Below the pieces are notes generated by a model. The model made no database searches. It was not told the origin of the DNA and saw only the letters and a program-made list of their open reading frames with translations. This document shows, piece after piece, positions 20,884 through 28,509 of a DNA stretch of 29,264 bases. The stretch lies in assembly GCA_009731375.1 (NCBI GenBank), contig BJOX01000238.1:161875-191138 (forward strand). Reading direction: 5' to 3'. Position numbers and translations under genes: made by a program. Every line of letters begins with the position of its first letter. The first letter of the stretch is position 1. This DNA is from Paulinella micropora (lineage: Eukaryota > Cercozoa > Imbricatea > Euglyphida).

Positions 20884-21087
20884 TTAATTTGTCTTACTCA
20901 GTCGCTCTTCTAACTCCTGTATCTTCTTTTTGTATTCTTCTATATCTTGTGTATATTGTATTAACTTCTGTGCTTTGGCTCGCCGTTCTTCGTTTAATCT
21001 AGCTTTATTACGGTAATAGTATGCGAGAGCTTTCTCATTATTCCTTTTTCTCCTCTCGTCTCCTTCATATATCTTTGGTCGTGGCAT
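20884..21087 (-). CDS. Small basic coiled-coil protein (67 aa), bZIP-like layout
   Basis: Starts at an ATG at 21085-21087 and ends with TAA at 20884. It opens MPRPKIYEGDERRKRN, continues with an Arg/Lys-rich stretch (residues 11-42), and ends in a Glu/Lys heptad-like stretch (about 45-65, with IQELEERL). Short proteins beginning MPRPK with a basic region and a coiled coil are frequent in polinton-like viruses and large DNA viruses; DNA binding is plausible but unproven. The 29-bp AT-rich element ends only four bases upstream of its ATG, which supports expression from its own promoter. Intact. Confidence 0.6.
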   Translation of the reverse strand: MPRPKIYEGDERRKRNNEKALAYYYRNKARLNEERRAKAQKLIQYTQDIEEYKKKIQELEERLSKTN

Positions 21088-21091
21088 GTCT

Positions 21092-21120
21092 TATATATAT
21101 GTAATATTATTTTTATAAAT
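21092..21120 (-). promoter_or_regulatory. 29-bp AT-rich upstream element, copy 1
   Basis: Identical over 29 bases to 21661-21689, and lies four bases before the ATG of the basic protein. On the coding strand it reads ATTTATAAAAATAATATTAC followed by ATATATATA. It borders the 10-N gap, so what lies further upstream is unknown. Confidence 0.6.
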
Positions 21121-21130
21121 NNNNNNNNNN
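21121..21130. other. Assembly gap (10 N)
   Basis: Ten N between copy 1 of the upstream element and the 3' side of the RING gene. Confidence 0.95.
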
Positions 21131-21166
21131 TGATAAAGTCAATCTGTTCATATATGTTGTAGTAAA

Positions 21167-21403
21167 TCACATATTAAAAGCAATTTTATTTTTTATATCT
21201 TTTTCAGAAATAGAAGACTTAGGAATGAAATTTAAATTAGGTGAGCTCACATTTTTACATATTGGACACACTAAATTATTTTCCAGATGACACGGCACAC
21301 AAGTCGCATATTGACACTTACAACACCTTCTCAACATACTAGCAGTATCAAAACAAATATTACAACTGAATTGTGGTTCATCTTTTAGTTTCTCTATCAA
21401 CGC
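21167..21403 (-). pseudogene. RING-type zinc-finger protein, C-terminal part
   Basis: The frame holds FSCNIC, then CCKCQYATCVPC, then LVCPICKN. Eight Cys in C-x2-C, C-x2-C, C-x4-C-x2-C and C-x2-C spacing fit an all-cysteine RING variant. RING proteins are E3 ubiquitin ligases and are common accessory genes of large DNA viruses. There is no ATG; the frame follows directly from the TAA at 21404-21406 that closes the upstream block in the same frame. I therefore read 21167-21655 as one gene of about 162 codons with a nonsense change. Confidence 0.65.
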
Positions 21404-21655
21404 TTATGTTATGTGCTTATGTGATACGATAGTTTCTCTTACTTGCTTATATTGTAATGAAATTGTAGAACTATGTTTTATGAAATCATTATGTTCGCAT
21501 TTTACGGAATAATACAATATCAGTCTTAACATCTTTGATGTCTTCTGGTTTATGAACTCTACGAACAACTCCAGCATATTTAAGCTCTTTGAATTGTCTA
21601 GGACTAGCTTATTTAAATCGCCAGCACACTTGATTTGTTTTCTCTTGTTTGGCAT
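21404..21655 (-). pseudogene. N-terminal part of the RING gene (83 codons)
   Basis: Starts at an ATG at 21653-21655 and ends at TAA 21404-21406. The sequence is helical in character (LNMLELFVEFINQKTSK), with no domain I recognise. The RING block follows in the same frame after the stop, separated by one GCG codon. An N-terminal helical region plus C-terminal RING is a usual layout for viral RING proteins. If the TAA is real and not recoded, the RING part is not translated from this start. The 29-bp upstream element lies five bases before the ATG. Confidence 0.55.
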
Positions 21656-21660
21656 CTTAA

Positions 21661-21689
21661 TATATATATGTAATATTATTTTTATAAAT
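21661..21689 (-). promoter_or_regulatory. 29-bp AT-rich upstream element, copy 2
   Basis: Identical to 21092-21120 and placed five bases before the ATG of the RING gene. Same position and strand in two unrelated genes argues for a promoter, not a chance AT match. Confidence 0.6.
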
Positions 21690-21730
21690 GTAAAACATAA
21701 TTGAAACCAAACGACACAAAAAGAAAAAGG

Positions 21731-22381
21731 TCATATTAGATTTATGATTGGACCATAAAGGCATTCAGGGGGTGTCAGCCGAACTTCAATGGGCAATTTT
21801 CCTTCGGGAAGCCGATTTGCCTTGGACAACTTGACCACACAACTTTTTTTTTCTTTTTTGTAGTAGTATGTAAAAAAACGGGGGATAATGTAAAATCTCT
21901 TAATACGACGGACTTTGTAATAATGGCAAACGATAGCAAAATTCAAAACGAAGAGGGGGGGGGGGGAGAGACTTTGGATAATCCCCCCTCTCCTTGTCCT
22001 TTTTTTCCTCCTCCTCCTCCTCCTCCTCCTGCTGCTGCCTTGTATCTTTACAAAGATTTACATCTTTGAGGGAACGACCATTAAAACTTATCATTGTGAG
22101 AGATAATGAATTATCCATCTCCTGCGCTGGAACCTCCTCCACTCTCCATCTCCACCTTGAATTTTACTTGCCAACTGAGCGTCTTGCAACAATTAAAAAG
22201 TAAATACCTGCAAACCGGCAACCTCCTGGCCTCATTAGTACTCTCATTCAGTCATCACTAATCTCTCCGTGTTCGTCATTTAAACACTCTAGTACCTCTC
22301 TTGTGGAGGTAGGGAATTGGAAGGAAGGGGAAGAACAAAAAACACGAGCCAGGTCCTTCGCTTTCCACAACTTACAACTGT
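21731..22381. other. Spacer with two weak minus-strand frames
   Basis: Composition returns to moderate GC near 21735, probably the second edge of the viral patch. Minus-strand frames at 21900-22142 (80 codons, with a poly-Glu run from a TCC repeat at 22008-22030) and 21731-21946 (71 codons, ending at the edge) carry no known domain and overlap out of frame around a G run at 21955-21967. They may be remnants of a gene at the insertion site. Confidence 0.3.
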
Positions 22382-22580
22382 ATTTTTGAACATGAGACAC
22401 AAAAACCGCCGATAAAATCGGGCGCTGTGAATAACCAGTGTCGGCCAAGCCTTGTTTTTACAGTTTCACGTTTGGGTGTTTTTGAGCCATTTTTGAACAT
22501 GAGACACAAAAACCGCCGATAAAATCTGGCGCCGTGAATAACGGTGAATTCCACTCTTCTAATTGGCCAAGCCTTGTTTT
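22382..22580. repeat. Tandem duplication, period about 109 bp
   Basis: TTTTGAACATGAGACACAAA then AACCGCCGATAAAATC is found at 22382-22419 and 22492-22528. Each copy is followed after a variable piece by GGCCAAGCCTTGTTTTTAC. No reading frame of note. Confidence 0.7.
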
Positions 22581-23952
22581 TACGTTTGGGAAAGCGTTTG
22601 TGGTTAGCGAAAATTGTTCACCGATTAACGAAGGTTGGGTGCCACTAAGAGCCTGTATCGTCTTCGAGGTACCCTCATCACTAGTATCATCGGCGAAACC
22701 TTCCATTTGCACGCCTTCCAGAAGGGCAAGAAAGCAAAGTCCAAGGAATATTTAATTAGTTATAATAGCCGCCCCCATCACTCTCAAGTGTGTTTACTCA
22801 TGATCATCGTATCGGCTTCACCCGGGGCCCGCCACCGCACAGCTCTTTTCCCACTTGACCAGTCATCGATATCATCCCTAGCTATAACAATACTAGTAGA
22901 CTTGAAGAATTACGCCATGATCATGACCTGCGTATATACTAGATATATACGTATCCTTGTAAGTCCTTAATTTGATTGTTTCTTGTGCCTGCAGGTCAAC
23001 TATCTGTATTCTCATCGAACCTGAACATCTCAGTGACTATATCTAGTATATCGGCGCCCCGCACTACATATTATTATTTTGTGCTTAAATTTAGTTTATC
23101 TCGGCTGTGATACCCGCGGCCGGAGCTGCAGGCCACCTAATTTTCTACATCTCGACATCGCCCCCCGATATCGGGAGTCGGGGCCTGATATCACCCGGGC
23201 TGCTCGCTTAGTAACTGCGTCTCAATTGTCCCAGTCCGCTGTAACTCATTAATACTAGTCCGGCCCGGCACCGGCTGATCTGATCATCCGCATCGCGCAA
23301 TCATCTGAGACGCATCATTATTTTACTTTCATGGTTTAAGAGACTCAGCATCCGTCTCTCTTTTTCGTTTTGATAAATTTTTTTGGCATGGCATCATACT
23401 TAGTTTGTTAATCACTCATTCTGTATGGTCTGGTGTGTGTGTGGGGGGGGGGGGGNNNNNNNNNNGGGGGGGGGGGGGGGGGGGGGGGGGCGCCATCATT
23501 CTGAGCACCTTAACGACACAGCAAAACCTTTGCAGTTGACAATTCATTCTTTTTGACTCGTTCATAAGTTTTCCTCTGCACGACGTTTCGACTTCACCAA
23601 CTAGTTTTCGATTCCGTTCAGAAATGATTTCAAACGATCAAGTCAAAGTTCTTTTTAGAAAATATCAACTATTGCCTTTCCCCCACTTTATTACCTTTTC
23701 CACATATTTCCCGTGAAACACGCACGTTGCGGTAAATTTGCGGACAAGGATAACACGAGTGACGAAAAACAATGGTTGGCTGCCTTTTTGAGGCTACGTG
23801 ACATCCTCAGTCATTCTTGCCTAGCCTTCCCAAATCAGTTTGGTTTTCGAGTTCACCAATCCGACACTATCAGTTTGATGACAGTTAACTTGAAGCACAA
23901 GCTTTGACAACTGGAGACTCACATTCTACGATTCACACTCGATCGTAAGTAA
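22581..23952. other. 1.4-kb stretch without a recognised gene
   Basis: Complex sequence rich in CTAG and GATATC words with frequent stops in all frames. It contains a 12-bp palindrome CCCGATATCGGG near 23165 and a G homopolymer around a 10-N gap at 23456-23465. I see nothing else to annotate. Confidence 0.6.
23456..23465. other. Assembly gap (10 N)
   Basis: Ten N inside a G homopolymer that totals about 40 bases of sequenced G around it. Confidence 0.95.
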
Positions 23953-24580
23953 TCAATTGCAAGCCTGCAACGAGTACGAAATTACGTAAATAAACGAAGT
24001 GACCGCTCTACTATTGCGGGCTCGTAAGTACTGTGCCAGCGCGTCGCTGTCGACTGGTTGGTAGCTGATGTTGAGCCAGTCATCGGATGGCACTAACGTG
24101 GGCTCGAGGTCGCTGTCTGTGGTGTCCGGGACGTCATGGCCCAGGGCCCGCAGCCCCTTGAGGTGCACCGCCTCTCGCAAGTCCTGCGCGGTAATTGTGC
24201 CTTTCAGCAGCAGCGTCTGTACGTGCGTTATCCCGGACCGGACACCACTCAAGACCCGGGCCGTTGATTCTCAGGTGATGGTTAACTGCGTGATAGCTTG
24301 CCATTCTTGCCAGCGGGCCGCGGGGACATCGGCGCCGTCTGAATTGAGACGCAGGGCAGCAAACTTGGCTGGGCCGCTTTGGGCTTGCTTGCACACCAGC
24401 AACCAAGTCGCAAATAACCAGCGGGTGTTATCTACCACCAGGGCGCAGACTAATTCCCAGACGTCGCCAGGAAGAGTCAAGAGCGTGGGCGGCTCTGCCG
24501 GGTTGAGGCGCCGGTGCTTGTGCGGTCGGGGTGCTGCTGAGATGAGGATTCTGGCTTTTTCCTTTTGAATTAAAAAGTGC
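23953..24580 (-). pseudogene. F-box/LRR-like protein gene with in-frame TGA
   Basis: The frame holds LPGDVWELVCALVV and LVCKQAQSGPAKFAALRL, which match the LP-x-D/E-x-x-x-x-I/V and VCK-x-W-like ends of an F-box. LRR-like ITHVQTLLLKGTITAQDL and LREAVHLKGLRAL follow. Both parts lie in one frame, interrupted by TGA at 24271-24273; the frame ends at 23953. No ATG is seen upstream in the same frame as far as the poly-C stretch at 24600, so the start is missing, spliced in, or in the gap at 24670. F-box proteins link substrates to SCF ubiquitin ligases. The call rests on short motifs. Confidence 0.5.
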
Positions 24581-24595
24581 CTCCCTTTTTTTGGC

Positions 24596-24679
24596 GGGGG
24601 GTTTGGGGGGGGGGGGGGGCCGGGGGGGGGGGGGGGGGCGCTCCCCCTCCCCCCCTTTTTTTCTCTTCCNNNNNNNNNN
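24596..24679. other. Poly-G/C stretch and assembly gap (10 N at 24670-24679)
   Basis: G runs of up to about 15 bases, then C runs, next to ten N. Low sequence reliability is likely here. Confidence 0.85.
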
Positions 24680-24804
24680 TGTTGCTGGGGTTTTTGTTTG
24701 TGCGCCTTCCTCTCGCTGTCTCGCTTTTCCCCCCGCCAAATCCCTTCCCCCTCCTGCCAAAACTACAAAGAAAGAGAAAGAAAGAAAGGTGACAGCCTAG
24801 AAAA

Positions 24805-25434
24805 ATGCGGCCGGCGCTGGTAGTGCTAGCTTGCGCGGCGCTGGGCCTAGCGACGGTCGCGCCACCAACCTTGGGTGCGATAGAGCCCTTTTCTCGCTAC
24901 CCCAGCTGCATGTTCATGAGGTCGTACAGCCTAGCCTTACCCCTAGATAAGCTGTCCAACGCGAGCGTAGTGCATGCCAAGCTCGAGTTCAGGGCTGGGA
25001 TTAGCAGACCGAACTCGTATTCGCTTTTCAAGCAAAAGACCTGGAACATTCATTTGCACAAGCAAAGGGGTTCGTACGAAAAGCGGGTCAAACTGCACCT
25101 GCTCCGCGGATCCAATCAAGACCTGTCCCTGTCCTGGCGCCTGACGTGCAAAGCAAGCACGCCCTGTGCCACGGACTTCCCGTACGTGACAGAAGTGCGC
25201 TGCATGAATGACACCGCCTACAACGCCACCCTTGGTCTTTCCTCGGTCTCGCTCCTCTTGTTACTAGTCCTTTTAAGTTGCTTGAGGGACGAGGAAAGAA
25301 ACCCTGAACACTGTAGACTGTCTTCGAACCAGAAGAGGCTTGGGTTCGGGCTCGTTGCCGTTTTCTTGCTGGTGGCTCTGGTACTGTTTGCCGCGGCCCT
25401 GACCAGCCACCTCGAAATCAACGCCCAGTGATTT
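24805..25434 (+). CDS. Two-pass secretory-pathway membrane protein (208 aa), unknown family
   Basis: An intact frame from ATG at 24805 (context AAAAATGCGG) to TGA at 25432-25434. Residues 1-25 form a signal peptide (MRPALVVLACAALGLATVAP). A 118-residue ectodomain follows, with Cys at 35, 115, 121 and 133 that could form disulfides and N-glycosylation sequons at Asn52 (NAS), Asn135 (NDT) and Asn140 (NAT). Helix 1 is at about 144-159 (SSVSLLLLLVLLSCL), a 20-residue charged loop follows, and helix 2 is at about 179-200 (FGLVAVFLLVALVLFAAAL). Topology predicts an external N-terminus and a six-residue external tail. I recognise no family. It is the only multi-exon-free, unbroken gene of the GC-rich part of the window, and an upstream GAAA-rich leader at 24768-24788 may be 5' UTR. 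Confidence 0.7.
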
Positions 25435-25594
25435 AATATTAAGAAGGCGTTTGTCTCAAACGTGAAAGGCCCGTGATTGCACAAAAAAGGGCTTATTCCC
25501 AGATTTTAGAAGAAAAGACTGCAACGGCTTGTATTAAATCTTAAAAAATCTGCTTTTTCTTTTTTGCTTGGTCCTTTTTTTTAGAAACCAAAGC
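25435..25594. other. 3' flank of the membrane-protein gene
   Basis: AT-rich non-coding sequence with ATTAAA at about 25534-25539 followed by AAAAAATC, a possible poly(A) signal for the gene ending at 25434. Confidence 0.35.
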
Positions 25595-25795
25595 AGAGAG
25601 AGAGAAAGAGAGAGAGACAAGAGAGTGCCCCATGTCCTCCCTGCCCCGCCTGGTCCAGCGCGACAGAAAGTGTGTGGGTGAGAGAGAGAGAGAGGAACGA
25701 AAGAAGTGAAAGAGTGTGTGTGTGAGTGAGAGAGAGAGAGAGATAGACCAAAGAGCGCGACAGAGAGTGAGAGAAAGAGAGAGAAAGCTTAAGGG

Positions 25796-25841
<46 letters not shown>

Positions 25842-25842
25842 A
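25595..25842. repeat. GA-rich purine tract
   Basis: GA arrays broken by GT and mixed words, ending in an unbroken GA run at 25799-25837. Minus-strand frames are Ser/Leu runs. No gene. Confidence 0.85.
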
Positions 25843-26030
25843 AAGAATAACCATGACGACGAGGATGACAAGTAGTAGCATGTACGTTGCATATGCATGG
25901 GATTGCATCTACAAGCTAAAGGCGCAAGGAGGACGCCGACAAATATATATATATGACCAATGAAGTTGGTATGTGCTGATGTGGGATGTAAGATGATGTA
26001 TTGCGGCCTAGAAGCGATTCCGTGACGTAT

Positions 26031-26102
<72 letters not shown>

Positions 26103-26103
26103 G
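26031..26103. repeat. GATA microsatellite
   Basis: Seventeen or so GATA units with one AATA variant, ending exactly where the first 138-bp direct repeat begins. Confidence 0.85.
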
Positions 26104-26240
26104 ATGAGATATCGACTAATGTCAGAAAAAAGGAGCTTCTGATTTCGTCAACCAAGGAAGTCTGTGGGTAAAGTATTAACCCGATGCCCAGCTAAGCCGT
26201 GATGTTTGCACGGAAGGGACTGATACAGGCGATACCAAAG
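26103..26240. repeat. 138-bp direct repeat, copy 1
   Basis: From GATGAGATATCGACTAATGT to GGCGATACCAAAG. Copy 2 is at 26649-26786, exactly 546 bases on, with only a few differences (for example GGGTAAAGTATTAACC versus GAATAAAGTATTGACC). GATA repeat lies outside each pair: left of copy 1 and right of copy 2. Confidence 0.85.
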
Positions 26241-26648
26241 CTCCCTAGTACCAGGCGGGGCCAGGGCTCGTTCCATAAGCGCCCCTTGCAGAACGAGCTC
26301 CCACCTCCATTACAGAGGACCCAGTAAGCAGATGGAGTTTCGAGACTGTTCGACAGTCTAGTATAAACCGACAGAGCACTGTGGGTTTTATTCCGGGCTC
26401 AACAAGCGAGAAAGGGCACCCTGAGGGAACAGGATTGTGCTTCCCGTCGCTATTTCGGCATGTGACTTATAGGCGTATGGCTAGGCACACATAAGGCACC
26501 CCACCACGGGCCCAGCACACCCACACCATCCCCTAATTCTCTGTCTGTCGACAGATGGCACCCATTTCAAAAAACCAAGCCCAAGGGAGGGTCAGTGACA
26601 CCTCAAGTGGCCTTGGTTCATTCCGTAGAGTAAGTGATGAGATCAACT
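26241..26648. other. 408-bp interior between the direct repeats
   Basis: Complex sequence without a coding frame. It holds a perfect hairpin AGACTGT-TCG-ACAGTCT at 26343-26359. No tRNA primer site or polypurine tract is visible, so a small LTR element is not supported. Confidence 0.5.
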
Positions 26649-26782
26649 GATGAGATATCGACTAATGTCAGAAAAAAGGAGCTTCTGATTTCGTCAACCA
26701 AGGAAGTCTGTGAATAAAGTATTGACCCGATGCCCAGCTAAGCCGTGATGTTTGCACGGAAGGGACTGATACAGGCGATACC

Positions 26783-26786
<4 letters not shown>
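26649..26786. repeat. 138-bp direct repeat, copy 2
   Basis: Same orientation as copy 1. It passes straight into GATA repeat at 26787. Confidence 0.85.
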
Positions 26787-26846
<60 letters not shown>

Positions 26847-26921
26847 TTAGATAGATAGATAGATAGATAGATGGATGGATGGATGGATGGATGGATAGAT
26901 AGACAGGTAGGTAGATAGATC

Positions 26922-26982
<61 letters not shown>

Positions 26983-27112
26983 ATAAATAGATAGATGGAT
27001 GGATGGATGGATAGATAGGTAGGTAGGTAGATAGATCGATCGATAGACTGATAGATAGATAGGTAGAATAGACATATAGAGAGACAAATAGATAGATAGA
27101 TAGATAGATAGA

Positions 27113-27167
<55 letters not shown>

Positions 27168-27274
27168 GTCTCTCTGTCTGTTTATTCTACCTATCTATCT
27201 ATCGATCTATTGATCGATCTATCCACCTACCTACCTATCTATCCATCCATCCATCCATCCAGAGAGAGAGAGAG

Positions 27275-27308
<34 letters not shown>

Positions 27309-27388
27309 GTAGGTAGGTAGGTAGGTAGGTAGGTAGATAGATAGATCGATAGATAGATAGGTAGATAGACAGACAGAGAGACAAATAG

Positions 27389-27440
<52 letters not shown>
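26787..27440. repeat. GATA block with a long imperfect palindrome
   Basis: GATA, GATG and GGTA words to 27113, then TATC words to 27262, then GA and GATA again to 27440. Left arm (about 26995-27113) and right arm (27114-27262) are reverse complements apart from microsatellite length: AGAGAGAC and GGTAGAATAGAC on the left mirror GTCTCTCT and GTTTATTCTACC on the right. Confidence 0.8.
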
Positions 27441-27442
<2 letters not shown>

Positions 27443-27524
27443 GCGTGTGCTGATGTGGGATGCAGGTGGGTTTGTTATGTGGGGGTGGCAGTGACGACGG
27501 GGATATATATAGGGGATAAAAAAA

Positions 27525-27546
27525 AGGGGTGTCCAAAAAGTAAGTG
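27525..27546 (+). repeat. Left terminal inverted repeat
   Basis: Reads AGGGGTGTCCAAAAAGTAAG plus TG. One mismatch to the reverse complement of 28169-28190. Confidence 0.85.
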
Positions 27547-27623
27547 CCGGTCTTTCCATTCTCGGGGTAGAAGTCCGAGATAGCTGGTTTTAGTCCTTGG
27601 AAAAAAAGAAATTAAAAAAAAGG

Positions 27624-27728
27624 GGGATGTCTAAAATGGGGATGTCCCTAAATCTCGATTTCTTGCGAACAGGGATGTCCCGGGACGTCCCTTCTGAGCG
27701 ATGTCCCGGGGTGTCCCTACAGTGTCCC
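27624..27728. repeat. Cluster of GGGATGTCCC-like decamers
   Basis: About seven words of the form GGG(A/G)(T/C)GTCCC occur in 105 bases, for example GGGATGTCCC at 27672 directly followed by GGGACGTCCC at 27682. The shared core GGGGTGTCC also forms the start of the terminal inverted repeat. Confidence 0.65.
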
Positions 27729-27930
27729 ATGGCACATCCCACCCCCAGACCCCCAGCCCTTTCCAGCTCAGAAATCAAAGATCTCCAAACTCAAGAAGTG
27801 ACCCTCCCCAAGGGCTGCATACCGAACGCGCAATTGTAAAGTTCATCGTTCTCTGCCAATTCTTATCCGATTTTCATGATCTTGGGCTCAAATGAAAGCT
27901 TCAGAATTGTAGATTACAATGATATGCATT

Positions 27931-28178
27931 AGGTGCACGATGGGGCCTCTGCCCATAAGGCGGCCATGATCAACAGGTGGCTCGAGCAAAACATACCCCA
28001 GCACATCACTTCGGGCCCTACCGGCCAGTGGCCCGCGAAGTCCCCAGACCTCAACCCCATTAAAAATATATGGGCCATCATGGCCAGCGACCTCGATCGT
28101 AAACCTCCGCAGAACAAGGCACAGCTGAAACGCCGAATCAAACAAGCCTGGAGGGACTTGTCGCAGGACACTTACTTT
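27931..28178 (+). pseudogene. Tc1/mariner transposase, C-terminal catalytic remnant
   Basis: The frame reads VHDGASAHKAAMINRWLEQN and later WPAKSPDLNPIKNIW. The first Asp is the second catalytic residue. The family end motif PDLNPIEN should carry the third acidic residue (Glu) where this copy has Lys (AAA). The spacing from Asp to that position is 40 residues. With the first catalytic Asp and the DNA-binding domains absent, it cannot be active. The frame runs on into the right terminal repeat. Confidence 0.8.
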
Positions 28179-28190
28179 TTGGACGCCCCT
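28169..28190 (-). repeat. Right terminal inverted repeat
   Basis: Reads CACTTACTTTTTGGACGCCC plus CT and is followed directly by a TA microsatellite. Confidence 0.85.
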
Positions 28191-28234
28191 TATATATATA
28201 TGTATATATATATATATAATATATACAAATATAA

Positions 28235-28357
28235 TAATAATACAAAATCTATGATAGGCCTGATCATATGTATTTCCTTTTTGTCCTATAAATATTTTTA
28301 AAAAAATAATACAAAAAATCTGTGATAGGCCTGATCATGCGTATTTCCTTTTTGTCC
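28235..28357. repeat. Direct duplication of a 51-bp unit
   Basis: A unit from AATACAAAATCT through GATAGGCCTGATCAT to TATTTCCTTTTTGTCC occurs at 28235-28285 and about 28305-28357, with about 20 bases between. Confidence 0.75.
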
Positions 28358-28509
28358 CGATCTGGCCCGGCCGGGTTAATATTGCCATTTTAATACTGTT
28401 ATATTGGCATTAAGCGTGAATATTCACGATCAGCTAAATTATACGTGTTTTGCGGTGTAACGGTATTTCTGTGGTCGCTGGTGGCACCAGGTGGCACAAT
28501 GTGATACGG

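Larger units (their letters stand above)
27525..28190 (+). mobile_element. Defective Tc1/mariner element (666 bp)
   Basis: Terminal inverted repeats of 22 bp match at 21 positions: the left (27525-27546) opens AGGGGTGTCC and the right (28169-28190) closes GGACGCCCCT. The right end is followed by TA, and the left by A residues after TA, which fits TA-target insertion into a TA-rich site with slippage. The interior is far shorter than an autonomous element (about 1.3 kb or more): only the 3' third of the transposase remains. The 27546-27930 part is not transposase-like and contains a cluster of GGGATGTCCC words. Confidence 0.8.

Noticed and set aside
16128-24273. Reassigned stop codons (in-frame TGA in the LRR and F-box genes, TAA in the RING gene)
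   Set aside because: The intact membrane-protein gene ends naturally at TGA and the LRR and basic-protein genes end at TAA, so both act as stops here. Decay or read error is simpler.
24068-24568. Plus-strand 166-codon frame
   Set aside because: It is the antisense shadow of the F-box/LRR-like sequence, which is the strand with recognisable motifs.
25581-25898. Minus-strand Ser/Leu/Thr-His frame
   Set aside because: It is a translation of GA and GT repeats.
26103-26786. Small LTR retrotransposon
   Set aside because: The 138-bp repeats lack TG...CA ends, and no primer-binding site or polypurine tract is seen in the interior.
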